Below are positions 9,036 through 17,755 of a stretch of 64,000 nucleotides of DNA, in pieces. The number at the start of each line of letters is the position of its first letter. Within the stretch, counting starts at the first letter, position 1. The translations under genes and the position numbers were made by a program. This stretch comes from Armatimonadota bacterium (GTDB lineage Bacteria > Armatimonadota > Fimbriimonadia > Fimbriimonadales > ATM1). Below the pieces are notes generated by a model. That model did no database searches, had not been told where the DNA came from, and worked only from the letters and a program-made list of their open reading frames with translations. The DNA lies in NCBI GenBank assembly GCA_003577165.1, contig QEUM01000002.1, positions 153,622 to 217,621 of the forward strand, written 5' to 3'.

Positions 9036-9908
9036 TTACTCCCTCGACAGCTTCGTGATGTACACGAAGAACAGTTGATCCTTCGACGGATGCTCCTGGC
9101 CCTCCACGACGTTGCCCTTCGCGACTTCGTCAGGAGAAACGCCCCCGAGCGCCTGGACCGAGTGCCAGATCACTGCGACGATCAGGAAGAGCATGAACAT
9201 CATCTTCGCCCAGTCGACGCCGACGAGGCTGCCGAGCAGAACCGGCTGCCGACCGAGGTACGCACTCGCAGCATAGAACTCGTCGCCCAAGAGCACGTAG
9301 TCGCAAGCAGCGACGAAAAACGGCGTCTGCGTAACCTGCGTCGTCGCTGCGACCTGGATCGCTCCCACCATGTTCGCGTTCTCCGCCATGATGAGGGACT
9401 CTGCGAAGAACTCACCCATCATAAACGTCGCCGCGACCTTCTCGCGGTGAATCACGCCTGCGACCGCGGACGCGTAGGCAAATTGGCGGTCCGATACAAA
9501 TCGCACGCTGTCGGGGTCGAACTGCTCGGGCACGCCTTCGCTTAGGTACACGTCGCGGATCATCTCCTGCGCCACTCCGAAGACGGCCGCGTCGAAGTTG
9601 AGGAGGCGGATGGGAGTCCCGAATCGCGCCGCGCTTCTCGCGATCGAAGCGAAAATCGTCAAGGCCTGCACTGCGATTCCGTCCAGCACGCCGAGACCTG
9701 GCGACATCAGAACCGGTCGTGCGGTCTCCGTCGCTCGGCCCACAGCCTCGTCGATCTGGTCGAGGCCTGCGATTCTGCGAATCGTGACAGCCGAAGACTT
9801 CTTGGCACGAGCGACGTTAAATAGGACGAAGACAAGCGCGATGCTGACCGTCCCGATGAGCATCCAGCCGTACTGTTTGTATTGGAGAAAACCGTTCTCG
9901 ATGTCCAC
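9036..9908 (-). CDS. DUF6754-type membrane protein
   Basis: 290 residues with an N-terminal span (about 12-30) and a C-terminal span (about 240-260). The block AGLDQIDEAVGRATETARPVLM followed by SPGLG, with a later TTQVTQTPFFVAACDYVLLGDEFYAASAYL segment, matches what I remember of DUF6754, a family of unknown function. The central part alternates helices and strands and looks like a soluble domain. The start is GTG 9908, whose G is the last base of the upstream TAG stop (TAGTG), so it depends on reinitiation. It is the most recognisable member of the cluster and the best handle for comparative searches. The DUF assignment is from memory. Confidence 0.82.
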   Translation of the reverse strand: MDIENGFLQYKQYGWMLIGTVSIALVFVLFNVARAKKSSAVTIRRIAGLDQIDEAVGRATETARPVLMSPGLGVLDGIAVQALTIFASIARSAARFGTPIRLLNFDAAVFGVAQEMIRDVYLSEGVPEQFDPDSVRFVSDRQFAYASAVAGVIHREKVAATFMMGEFFAESLIMAENANMVGAIQVAATTQVTQTPFFVAACDYVLLGDEFYAASAYLGRQPVLLGSLVGVDWAKMMFMLFLIVAVIWHSVQALGGVSPDEVAKGNVVEGQEHPSKDQLFFVYITKLSRE

Positions 9909-10219
9909 TACGAGGCTCCTTCGGACGCTTCCTGGGTACCGTCGTCCTTCGATTCAATCCTGCGAATCAGCATTTCGATGTTCTCCCTCTTCGACAGGAA
10001 TTGCGAGTAATCGTCCACGTTCTTGAACCCGAAGAGCGGCATCAAAAAAGGAGAAAAGGCCACGGCTGCGTGGCCCGCGATGCCGGCGAGCGGCTTGTGC
10101 ATCTCAAGAAACAGTATCGCGGGCACTTCGAGCCGCCGCTTCTTGATCTGGTCCACCGCCCGGTTGATCAGCCTCTCGGTTTCCTCCGGACTCAGGGGCT
10201 TCTCCCACATCTCCAGCAT
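9908..10219 (-). CDS. Small conserved protein of the DUF6754 cluster
   Basis: 103 residues, mostly helical: a charged N-terminal helix (SPEETERLINRAVDQIKKRR), then a hydrophobic stretch (HKPLAGIAGHAAVAFSPFLMPLFG) that could be one amphipathic or membrane-dipping helix, then a charged tail (SKRENIEMLIRRIE). Nothing catalytic is visible. I chose ATG 10219 because the conserved-looking WEKPLS region begins there. The gene overlaps the upstream PH-like gene by 116 bases in another frame, which is unusual. The stop shares a base with the DUF6754 start, so translation of the two is tied. Confidence 0.75.
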   Translation of the reverse strand: MLEMWEKPLSPEETERLINRAVDQIKKRRLEVPAILFLEMHKPLAGIAGHAAVAFSPFLMPLFGFKNVDDYSQFLSKRENIEMLIRRIESKDDGTQEASEGAS

Positions 10220-10649
10220 AGACTTGTCTCCAATACTCCACCGCAGCCCGTAACTCCTCCAGGTTGCCGTCCGCCGAGAGGAAAACCCCTCGAAATGGCG
10301 ACAGTCGGCCGGGCCGATCCAGCGGCGACAGCTTAATCCCCGCCTCGCCGACGACAACGCGCCGAACGTCCTTCCAGCCGATCTGAGTCGTGCTCAGGCC
10401 GCATCTTCGGCTCGCGCCGCGACCGGATACTTCAAAATGGACGGGCAAGAGAAAGTCCGCGGTTCCGAAAAGTACTACCAGCGCCCCGAAAAGACCCATC
10501 AGCGGGATCCCCGTCATCACAACCCCAAAGGCTCCGCCCAAGACGGCGCCGGCCACAACGACCCAAACGCGCCTCGGCTGCCGCTTCGCCAAGTGAATGG
10601 TCCACCGGAGCACCGGCCCTTCTTGCGGTGTCCTCTCGTCCTCGCCCAT
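10104..10649 (-). CDS. Two-span membrane protein with PH-like domain
   Basis: 181 residues: two adjacent hydrophobic spans (about 28-46 and 50-68), then a strand-rich domain beginning FEVSGRG with IGWKDVRRVVV and SPFRGVFL. This layout is typical of bacterial PH (bPH) proteins that sit in the membrane with a cytoplasmic sensor or scaffold domain. The domain is complete by about residue 145. The last 36 residues are low-complexity, rich in Gly, Glu and Ala, and overlap the next gene completely, so they may be an accident of a missing stop codon or an assembly indel. It heads the unnamed part of the operon, 16 bases after prs. Confidence 0.7.
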   Translation of the reverse strand: MGEDERTPQEGPVLRWTIHLAKRQPRRVWVVVAGAVLGGAFGVVMTGIPLMGLFGALVVLFGTADFLLPVHFEVSGRGASRRCGLSTTQIGWKDVRRVVVGEAGIKLSPLDRPGRLSPFRGVFLSADGNLEELRAAVEYWRQVYAGDVGEAPESGGNREADQPGGGPDQEAAARSARDTVS

Positions 10650-10665
10650 CTGGATTCCGGCAGGC

Positions 10666-11679
10666 CTACGAGTTAAACAGGCTGCTCACGGACAGGTCGA
10701 GGTGAATCCTCCGAATCGCCTCCGCCATGAGCGGAGCGGCCGGTAGGACCGTGAGTTTCGGGAACCGCTTCCGGTTGTCGATCGGAATCGTGTCGGTGCA
10801 GATGACCCGGCTTACAGGCCCCTCGCTCATCCGCTGAGGCGCGTTCGCGGAGAACACGGCGTGCGTGCATGTCAAGACCACGTCGGTCGCGCCCCGCTTA
10901 AGGAGCGCTTCGACGCCCTGCATCACCGAATTGCCCGTGTCGATCATGTCGTCGATGATCACGCACTGCTTTCCCTCGACGTCGCCGATGATCTCCATAA
11001 CCTCGACCTTTCCGGGCTCGGGACGACGTTTTGCGATGATGGCGATCGGCTTCCGCAGCATTTCAGCCAGCGCCCGCGCGCGACCAACACCGCCCACGTC
11101 CGGCGATACGACGACCACGTCCTGGTCAGCGTATCCCTCTTGGATCAGGAACCGCCCGATGGTCGGGCCCAGGTAAAGGTGGTCAACCGGGATGTCGAAG
11201 AACCCTTGAATCTGCTCCGCATGCAAGTCGCACGTCAGCACGCGGTTCGCGCCGGCCATTGTGATGAGGTCTGCTATCAGCCGTGCTGTCACCGGCTCGC
11301 GCGGCTTGATCTTCTTATCCTGCCTCGCGTATCCGTAGTACGGCATCACGACGGTCACGCGCTTAGCGGAAGCGCGACGAAACGCATCCAGCATGATGAG
11401 AAGTTCCATGATGTTGTCGTTCGTCGGCGCACAAGTCGGCTGGATCAGGAACACATCGCAGCCACGGGCGCTCTCGTTCACCTGCACCTGCGTCTCACCA
11501 TCGCTGAATCTCGTGCAAGTCATGCGACCCATCTCGACGTCGAGATAGTCCGCGATGTCGTGCGCCAACTCCGGGTGAGCGTTGCCCGTAAACAACTTCA
11601 GTTGGGAAAGGTCGCCGTTCTCTGTGCCGTTTCTCACTTCGCTTTCGACTCTCGTCTCTGCTGCTTCCGCTTTCGCCAT
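10666..11679 (-). CDS. prs: Ribose-phosphate pyrophosphokinase (PRPP synthetase)
   Basis: Makes PRPP from ribose 5-phosphate and ATP for nucleotide, histidine and tryptophan synthesis. All family landmarks are present: LKLFTGNAHPELA opening, MPYYGYARQDKK, DLHAEQIQGFFDIPVDHL, the flexible-loop region IAKRRPEPG and the PRPP-binding loop CVIIDDMIDTGNS. The ATG at 11679 gives 337 residues with a 28-residue extension and overlaps glmU by 46 bases. An AAGGAG lies about 13 bases upstream of it. A GTG at 11637 would overlap the glmU stop by just 4 bases (GTGA) and is a serious alternative. The order glmU-prs is common in bacteria. Confidence 0.95.
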   Translation of the reverse strand: MAKAEAAETRVESEVRNGTENGDLSQLKLFTGNAHPELAHDIADYLDVEMGRMTCTRFSDGETQVQVNESARGCDVFLIQPTCAPTNDNIMELLIMLDAFRRASAKRVTVVMPYYGYARQDKKIKPREPVTARLIADLITMAGANRVLTCDLHAEQIQGFFDIPVDHLYLGPTIGRFLIQEGYADQDVVVVSPDVGGVGRARALAEMLRKPIAIIAKRRPEPGKVEVMEIIGDVEGKQCVIIDDMIDTGNSVMQGVEALLKRGATDVVLTCTHAVFSANAPQRMSEGPVSRVICTDTIPIDNRKRFPKLTVLPAAPLMAEAIRRIHLDLSVSSLFNS

Positions 11680-13043
11680 TGTTCTGCCCAGTTCTCCTTG
11701 TTGACTTGGCGGCTGCGGCCCATGCCGAGCGCGCCGTCCGGAACATCTTCCGTGATTGTGCTGCCTGCCGCTGTCATCGCTCCCTCCCCGATCGTTACGG
11801 GCGCGACGAGCGTCGAATTAGATCCGACGAACGCATCGTCTCCAATCTCGGTTCTATGCTTGTCAAATCCGTCGAAGTTGCAGGTGATCGTTCCGGCGCC
11901 GATGTTGGCACGCGCGCCGACCGTCGCATCGCCGACGTAAGTCAAGTGCGAGAGACTCGCGCCGTCGCGCACGATCGCGTTCTTCAATTCGACGAAGTTG
12001 CCGACCTTGACGTCCTTTCCCAACTCCGTGTGAGGCCGAATGTTCGCGAAAGGTCCGATCCTGCATCCGTCACCGATCCGCGCCCTATTCACGTGACTCA
12101 TCATGATGGTCACGGCCTCACCAACCTCAGTCGACACGATCCGCGACGACGGGCCGATCTCGCAATCGACTCCGATTCGCGATCGTCCCTCGATGACGGT
12201 CATCGGGTGAAGGGTCGTGTTAGCGCCGATCTCCACGTCGAACTCGACGTAAGTGCTCGACGGGTCTTCGATGCTCACTCCGTTCTCCGCATGCAGCTTC
12301 AGGATGCGCTCCCGGAGCGTCTGCGACGCCTGCGCCAACTGCCACCGGTCGTTCACCCCCTTTAAAAGGTTGAAGTCCCGAACGGTGATCGTCTCGGTCC
12401 GACCGCCGGCCTTGTGGATTAACTCCGGCATGTCGGTCAGGTAGTACTCGCCCTTCGCGTTGTCGTTCCGTAAGCGCCGGATTAGATCTCGTAGGACGCG
12501 AATTCGGAACAAGTAGAAACTCGTACAGACTTCGCGTATCGCGCGAATCTCGTCGGTTGCGTCCGGCTCCTCGATGATCCGAACGACGCTGCCCCCCGCG
12601 TCGCGAATGATCCGCCCGTAACCGAACGGGTCGTCCAGCAGCGCGACGGCCAGTACGCAATCGGACTCACGCTCCTTCGCCGCTTCGAGCATCTGGCAGT
12701 ACACAGTAGCCTCGATTAGCGGCGCGTCTCCCGGTGCGACGAACACGAACCCGTCCTCGGGAAGACGCTCCATGGCACATGCCATGGCATGGCCGGTCCC
12801 CTTTTGTTCCGCCTGCTCGACGTAGTCGTAGCCGTCCCCGAGCGCCTCGATAACCTCGTCCTTCCCGTGACCCACGACGAGGATCGGCACTTCGACCCCC
12901 GCCTCCTTCATCGCTCGGCCCGCAAGGTCCGCCATAGGCACCCCGCACACGCGGTGGAGCACCTTCGGCAGGGGAGACTTCATGCGAGTCCCTTTGCCGG
13001 CGGCGAGAACTACTCCAGAAAGATGCGGCACCCGTGAGACCAC
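11634..13043 (-). CDS. glmU: Bifunctional UDP-GlcNAc pyrophosphorylase / glucosamine-1-phosphate N-acetyltransferase
   Basis: 469-residue cytoplasmic enzyme that acetylates GlcN-1-P and then couples it to UTP, giving UDP-GlcNAc for peptidoglycan. The N-terminal uridylyltransferase shows LAAGKGTRMKSPLPKVLH and QKGTGHAMACAM. From about residue 255 the hexapeptide-repeat left-handed helix begins (IGANTTLHPMTVIEG), with the acetyltransferase signature around NFVELKNAI and GAGTITCNFDG. The lysine-rich tail overlaps prs. GTG 13043 is the first start. It is the first gene of the run that continues to recO, so cell-wall precursor supply and the unnamed membrane cluster may share a promoter in 13044-13180. 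Confidence 0.96.
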   Translation of the reverse strand: MVSRVPHLSGVVLAAGKGTRMKSPLPKVLHRVCGVPMADLAGRAMKEAGVEVPILVVGHGKDEVIEALGDGYDYVEQAEQKGTGHAMACAMERLPEDGFVFVAPGDAPLIEATVYCQMLEAAKERESDCVLAVALLDDPFGYGRIIRDAGGSVVRIIEEPDATDEIRAIREVCTSFYLFRIRVLRDLIRRLRNDNAKGEYYLTDMPELIHKAGGRTETITVRDFNLLKGVNDRWQLAQASQTLRERILKLHAENGVSIEDPSSTYVEFDVEIGANTTLHPMTVIEGRSRIGVDCEIGPSSRIVSTEVGEAVTIMMSHVNRARIGDGCRIGPFANIRPHTELGKDVKVGNFVELKNAIVRDGASLSHLTYVGDATVGARANIGAGTITCNFDGFDKHRTEIGDDAFVGSNSTLVAPVTIGEGAMTAAGSTITEDVPDGALGMGRSRQVNKENWAEQWRKRKQQRRESKAK

Positions 13044-13180
13044 CGAAAGGAGGCTCCATTTTGCACGACCTCGGCCTCCCCAGGCGCCCGAGGCAGCCCA
13101 GCAGGAATGCGTATCAAACGATCCCTCACGAATCTCCTATGTTCGAACCTGCCTAAGGGCAACAGAGGAGGAAACAAGAA

Positions 13181-14737
13181 ATGAACCGCTTATCAATCGT
13201 GGCGTTCGCGGCGTGCCTTATCCCTGCAGCCGCGTTCGCCCTCGCTTTTTCCGGGCCGAACAACCTCGCGACCGGCGAACGGCCCGCTGGCGTCGCCGTC
13301 GGCGACTTCAACGGGGACGGGCGAACCGACATCGCCGTCGCCACGGACAACCTTGACAAGATCGAAGTCTTCTTCGGGGCCGGTGGAGGGGCGTTCTCGG
13401 CTCCGACCGCCTACCTCACAGGCGCCGGAACGGGCCCCGATGCGCTAAGAGCCGCTGACGTGGACGGCGATCTCGATCTGGACCTGGTGTTCACCCTGCA
13501 TAACGTCAACCAGATCGGAACTCTCATCAATTCAGGCGGCGTGTTCGCCCTCGGTCCCACGGGAGCGACCGGTGTGAATCCGATCGGCCTCGCATCTGGC
13601 AACCTGAACGCCGACGCGCTGCCGGACTTCGTCGCTGTGAACCGAGACGACAACAGCATCACTGTGCTGCTGAACACGGGTGGGGGCTTCGCAGCCTCGA
13701 ATGTCGCCGTGGGGCTGGATCCTCGGTCGGTCGCGCTGGGCGACCTTGACGGAGACGGAGACAGCGACGCAGTCGTCAGCAATCACGACTCGCGCACCGT
13801 GAGCGTCCTCTTCAACTCGGCGGGCACTCTCGGCTCTCAAGTGACTTACTCGGTCGGCGGCAACGTCAGGCCCGCAGGCGTCGCCCTCGGGGACGTCGAC
13901 GGCGACCTCGACCTCGACATCCTCGCCGCGACTTCCGGCAACGGATTGAACTTCGTCTCGGTGTTAAAGAACACCGGCGGCGTCTTCGGCGCGCCGATCA
14001 ACTTCAACTCCGGGGGCGTAAATCCAGATTCGCTCGCCGTCGCAGACTTCGACCAGGATGGCGACAGAGACGTCGTCGTGACGAATCAGGATTCGAACAC
14101 CATCGGCATCCTCGTCAACCCTGGCACGGGGACATTCGGAGCCGCAACGACGATGCCGACCGGCACGACGCCCGGGCCGATCGCCGTGGGCGACCTCAAC
14201 GGTGACTCCGGGCTCGATCTGGCTGTCTCGAATCGCGACTCGAACAACCTCTCGCTATTCATGAACGAGTCCGTTCCCGTCCAAGTCAATCCGACTGCCT
14301 TCTCGTTCTTCCGAGGACAGCAGGTCTCGGGCGGACTGTCGGACCTCTTGATCAGCGACGACCTTAAACTGGTTGGTAGGAACTTCATCGTTCTCACGCC
14401 GGGCGAAGCGCCGCTGCAGGTGGTCTTCGACGGAAGCGCTGGGGCCGTCACACCGACCGGACTGACGTTCACCCTTGAGGCCTCCGTCAGCACAGCCGGC
14501 CTCTCCCAGACGATCGAGATGTTCAACTGGCTGACAGGCCTGTATGAAACGGTAGACGCCAGGTCGGCTTCGACGGCCGACTCGACGGTGACCGTGACGA
14601 TTGCCACGAACCCGGGACGCTTCGTCTCCGGAACGGGTGCCGTTCGAGCGAAGGTGAGTTACAAGCCATCCGGGCCCATCAACGCCGGGATTTGGCAAGC
14701 CAGGTTCGACTACGTCCACTGGATCATCGCGCGATAA
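13181..14737 (+). CDS. Secreted FG-GAP/VCBS seven-bladed propeller with C-terminal surface domain
   Basis: 518-residue exported protein: signal peptide (MNRLSIVAFAACLIPAAAFA), then seven FG-GAP-type repeats between about residues 30 and 365. Each carries a calcium-loop-like motif: GDFNGDGRTD, ADVDGDLDLD, GNLNADALPD, GDLDGDGDSD, GDVDGDLDLD, ADFDQDGDRD and GDLNGDSGLD. Seven copies fit a closed seven-bladed beta-propeller. The third loop has lost two of its acidic/glycine positions. The last 150 residues form the same module as in the S8 protease (STAGLSQTIEMF, GRFVSGTGAVRAKVSY, SGPINAGIWQ). A strong AGGAGG lies 9 bases before ATG 13181. Function is unknown; propellers of this kind usually bind ligands or partners outside the cell. 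Confidence 0.9.
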   Translation: MNRLSIVAFAACLIPAAAFALAFSGPNNLATGERPAGVAVGDFNGDGRTDIAVATDNLDKIEVFFGAGGGAFSAPTAYLTGAGTGPDALRAADVDGDLDLDLVFTLHNVNQIGTLINSGGVFALGPTGATGVNPIGLASGNLNADALPDFVAVNRDDNSITVLLNTGGGFAASNVAVGLDPRSVALGDLDGDGDSDAVVSNHDSRTVSVLFNSAGTLGSQVTYSVGGNVRPAGVALGDVDGDLDLDILAATSGNGLNFVSVLKNTGGVFGAPINFNSGGVNPDSLAVADFDQDGDRDVVVTNQDSNTIGILVNPGTGTFGAATTMPTGTTPGPIAVGDLNGDSGLDLAVSNRDSNNLSLFMNESVPVQVNPTAFSFFRGQQVSGGLSDLLISDDLKLVGRNFIVLTPGEAPLQVVFDGSAGAVTPTGLTFTLEASVSTAGLSQTIEMFNWLTGLYETVDARSASTADSTVTVTIATNPGRFVSGTGAVRAKVSYKPSGPINAGIWQARFDYVHWIIAR

Positions 14738-14758
14738 CCCTGCCGCGCTTACTCCCTC

Positions 14759-14791
14759 GGCGGCCGCCTCCGGGCGGCCGCCGCTCCTTTT
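14759..14791 (+). terminator. Rho-independent terminator after the FG-GAP gene
   Basis: A perfect 10-bp GC stem (14759-14768 with 14773-14782) closed by a 4-base loop, followed by GCTCCTTTT. It lies 22 bases after the stop codon at 14737. The T-tract is short, but the stem is very stable. Confidence 0.85.
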
Positions 14792-14843
14792 CACACCGAC
14801 GTCGGGCAAGGGAGTCGGATGGCAGATCAGGCGTCTCCGGCGA

Positions 14844-14849
14844 TATAAT
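14844..14849 (+). promoter_or_regulatory. Candidate -10 box for the 14901 membrane protein
   Basis: A perfect TATAAT lies about 50 bases upstream of ATG 14901. No good -35 hexamer is seen at 16-18 bases. The preceding gene is closed by a terminator, so a new promoter is expected here. Confidence 0.55.
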
Positions 14850-14900
14850 TTGCGAAGATCGGGCAGAACAACTCGTCACATCGTGTGGGAGGTGCACAAA

Positions 14901-16511
14901 ATGCAGAACTCTCGGTCTCGCTCTGGTTGGATAAGGGACCTGACACTCATCGGCGCATTGGCGTCGGTGTTCTTGGCCTTCGAGACATCCAAGCCTCTAA
15001 TCGAGGAGATTTGGCTCTATGGCTGGTTATTCGGAACTTTAGTCAATCTGCTGGCCATCGCGGCGATCCCTCTGTTGGGCTTCTTTTCGTGGAGATGCGC
15101 GAGGCGCGAAGACAGCCGGACGCCAATCATGGTCCTCTTGTTTTGGATGCTCCTTTTCGCTGCCGCTTATGCGGTGTTGATCGCCACTTTTACATCGGTA
15201 CAGGTCCCGGAGTACGACATTGTAGTATCGATTAGCGCGACAGACGGTTCGCTGCCCCCCCGCTGGCAGGTACTCGACGCCGCCAGAGTTTTCCTTCTGC
15301 TTGATTCTCCCATTCACTTCGCGGCGATCCCGATGTGGATCGCAGTCGCCTTTCTCGGGAGGGCAGTGTATGTTCGCTACAGGCCTACGTCCCAATGGGG
15401 GCCGAAGTGGACCGTCCGACACCTGGTAGTCGCGCTCGCCGTATCTCACCTAGCCTTAGCGATCCACGAGTCGCGAATCCTCGTCTACTTGTGCGAGTAC
15501 GTGCAAGGAGCTTTCGCCATCCGACTGGAGGAAAGTCCCTATCTCGTTGGTTTGCTTGGCCCGCCGTTTGTCCTGATGGGTTGGGCCGAGTCGTTGTTCG
15601 CCTGGCCGGTTCTTCCCGGTTTCCTGTTCGGCGCCGTCTACATCGTGGGAAGGGCGACGATGTCTGCCGAACTCACGGAGGGGGGCGTCGCCATCCGTTC
15701 ATTCGGCGCAAAACTTTGGTCTGCATCGTGGTCCAGCATCCGTCGGGTTGTGGCAATCGAGCACAACCGCCCCGCTCACGATGTCATCGTGCACGCCCGC
15801 GCCTTTGGCTTTCTTCCCTACAGTTTTGGAGTCCACGCAAAGCACTTCACAGATGGGGCAAGACTTTGCAGTTCTCTGATCGAAGCATGTGTGCAGCGAG
15901 GGATTCCAGTGGAGCGCCGCTCTTCACCGCGATGGGTGCCGGCACCCGCCTGGGCGCTGCTGATCGCGGGCGCAGGGCTTGCGGTTTGGGTGTGCGATGT
16001 CGCGTACATTGGCGGGCAGAACTACGCCAGTGACTATCCGTCGCCCGGCAATGTCGCCGCAATGCTTCGGCCGATGGAGCAGGCTGCTCTGTTTCTTTCC
16101 GCAGTCGTCATGATCGGGTGCGGCCTCGGCCTGCTCTCGGCCTACCACCGAGGCACGTTTCGGCCCGTACTCGCAGGTGCTTGGGTCTGGGTCTCGGTGC
16201 AGTTCGCCGAGCCGACCCACCTTTCGTTTCTCGTATCGATAGCGATTAACGCTATTCACAAGGCCATGCTGCAGCCAGTTCTGCCAATTCCCGATGCCAC
16301 CATGCCGCCGAACGGACAGTTGGAATTGCTTGTGACGGCGATGCAGTACACGCCGTTGTTCGCAGGAATCGCGTATGTGATAGGTACGATGGTCGGCTCG
16401 CGCCGGATGAGTCCAGGAGTCGAAAAAGTTGGCGTTAGAGAGCCTCTCTCACCGGCTCCAGTTCAGCGCTCTGCTGCAGAAGAGCAACAGTTCTCTCCCG
16501 TGTCTTACTGA
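14901..16511 (+). CDS. Uncharacterised multi-spanning membrane protein
   Basis: 536 residues with about ten hydrophobic segments, split by a polar stretch around residues 270-355 that contains FGAKLWSASWSSIRRVV, a short PH-like or membrane-associated cytoplasmic region. The start is ATG 14901, with GGAGGTG 6 bases upstream; an in-frame upstream ATG at 14850 is too close to the promoter. I do not recognise the family and see no catalytic motif. The C-terminal tail after about 500 is polar and low in complexity. The gene stands alone between a terminator and the convergent ispG. Codon use looks a little less GC-biased than its neighbours, which may hint at acquisition, but this is only an impression. 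Confidence 0.8.
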   Translation: MQNSRSRSGWIRDLTLIGALASVFLAFETSKPLIEEIWLYGWLFGTLVNLLAIAAIPLLGFFSWRCARREDSRTPIMVLLFWMLLFAAAYAVLIATFTSVQVPEYDIVVSISATDGSLPPRWQVLDAARVFLLLDSPIHFAAIPMWIAVAFLGRAVYVRYRPTSQWGPKWTVRHLVVALAVSHLALAIHESRILVYLCEYVQGAFAIRLEESPYLVGLLGPPFVLMGWAESLFAWPVLPGFLFGAVYIVGRATMSAELTEGGVAIRSFGAKLWSASWSSIRRVVAIEHNRPAHDVIVHARAFGFLPYSFGVHAKHFTDGARLCSSLIEACVQRGIPVERRSSPRWVPAPAWALLIAGAGLAVWVCDVAYIGGQNYASDYPSPGNVAAMLRPMEQAALFLSAVVMIGCGLGLLSAYHRGTFRPVLAGAWVWVSVQFAEPTHLSFLVSIAINAIHKAMLQPVLPIPDATMPPNGQLELLVTAMQYTPLFAGIAYVIGTMVGSRRMSPGVEKVGVREPLSPAPVQRSAAEEQQFSPVSY

Positions 16512-16543
16512 ATAGAACTCGACTCAGCCGGGCGACGTTATCG

Positions 16544-17740
16544 TTAGCGCACGACGCGAAGTTCGTCGCGTGTGTTGGGCCGATTCTCACTTGGCTCAAC
16601 CCACACCCCGTCCGATTTCAGAAGCGCGATGAGCTCCTCGACGCCTTTCTCTTGCGGGATGTTGTTCTTCACGCATTCATGGCCGCGGTACAGCGCGATC
16701 TTTCCTCCCGCCTGGCCCACGTACCCATAGTGTGCGTCCGCCATTTCTCCAGGTCCGTTCACGATGCAGCCCATCACGGCGATGTCGAGACCCGTCAAGT
16801 GTCCAGTCGCCGCCTTAACTTCTCGAAACACCGATGGCAAATCGAACTTCGTCCGACCGCAGGACGGACAGGCGATGAACTCAGTCTTCGTTCTTCTATG
16901 GCCCGTCGCCTGCAGAATGTCGTAGCAAACGGAAATCTCGTTGACTGGGTCTTCGGCGAGCGAAACGCGAATCGTGTCGCCGATCCCTTCGTTGAGAAGC
17001 GTCGCTATGCCCGCCGTTGACTTCACTCGCGCATATTGGCCGTCGCCTGCTTCCGTTACACCTAGGTGCAGAGGGTAATCGCACTTCGCGGCGAACATGC
17101 GGTTTGCCGCGAGCATGATCGGTACCCTACTCGCCTTGAGCGAAACGACGATGGAGTGGAAGTCGTGCTTCTCGCAGATGCGGATGTATTCCAGCGCGCT
17201 CTCCACCATCCCCTCGGGAGTGTCTCCGTGGGTGACGAGCATTCTCTCCGCAAGCGATCCATGGTTCACACCGATGCGCATCGCCGTGCCATGTTTCTTG
17301 CACGCCTCGATGACCGGAACGAGCGCATCCTCGATGGCTGCGAGTTCCTCGGCGTGCTCTTCGGGTGAGTACTCTTCCGTCCTTTGAACTCGCTTTCGAA
17401 ACACGAACAGGCCAGGGTTGATTCGAACTTTGTCAACATGCCTCGCGACTTCAACTGCGATCGCGCTCCCTTGGTGATGCACGTCTGCGACGAGTGCGAC
17501 GCCCGGGGTCTTTGCGCGAATCTCCTCCAAGCACTGGGCTTCCGCGAGGTTGGGCGTCGTGACGCGGACGATTTCGCAGCCGGCCGCTCGCAGCGCATGA
17601 ATCTGCTCGACCACCGCTTGAACGTTTTTCGTCTCCTCGGTGACCATGCTCTGAACGGCGATGGGATGTCCTCCGCCGATCGTGAGGTCGCCGACCATAA
17701 CGGGACGAGTTTTGCGGCGACTGTAGTGGGGTTCGAGCAT
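16544..17740 (-). CDS. ispG: 4-hydroxy-3-methylbut-2-enyl diphosphate synthase (IspG/GcpE)
   Basis: Iron-sulfur enzyme of the MEP isoprenoid pathway that reduces MEcPP to HMBPP. The N-terminal TIM barrel begins with [22 protein letters not shown]. The C-terminal [4Fe-4S] ligands are visible as CPSCGR and [11 protein letters not shown]. The 398-residue length fits the short bacterial form without the plant-type insertion. It lies 15 bases after the stop of the next gene upstream (the glycosylase starts at 18355), so the two may share a transcript in the order mpg-... no: the glycosylase gene precedes ispG in reading order only on the minus strand (18355 to 17756, then 17740), which makes mpg-ispG a plausible pair. 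Confidence 0.96.
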   Translation of the reverse strand: MLEPHYSRRKTRPVMVGDLTIGGGHPIAVQSMVTEETKNVQAVVEQIHALRAAGCEIVRVTTPNLAEAQCLEEIRAKTPGVALVADVHHQGSAIAVEVARHVDKVRINPGLFVFRKRVQRTEEYSPEEHAEELAAIEDALVPVIEACKKHGTAMRIGVNHGSLAERMLVTHGDTPEGMVESALEYIRICEKHDFHSIVVSLKASRVPIMLAANRMFAAKCDYPLHLGVTEAGDGQYARVKSTAGIATLLNEGIGDTIRVSLAEDPVNEISVCYDILQATGHRRTKTEFIACPSCGRTKFDLPSVFREVKAATGHLTGLDIAVMGCIVNGPGEMADAHYGYVGQAGGKIALYRGHECVKNNIPQEKGVEELIALLKSDGVWVEPSENRPNTRDELRVVR

Positions 17741-17755
17741 CGCGGTTTCCCGAGT

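Noticed and set aside
12770..12795. CCATGGCA-type palindromes in glmU
   Set aside because: They fall in coding sequence for the GHAMACAM segment and have no repeat elsewhere.
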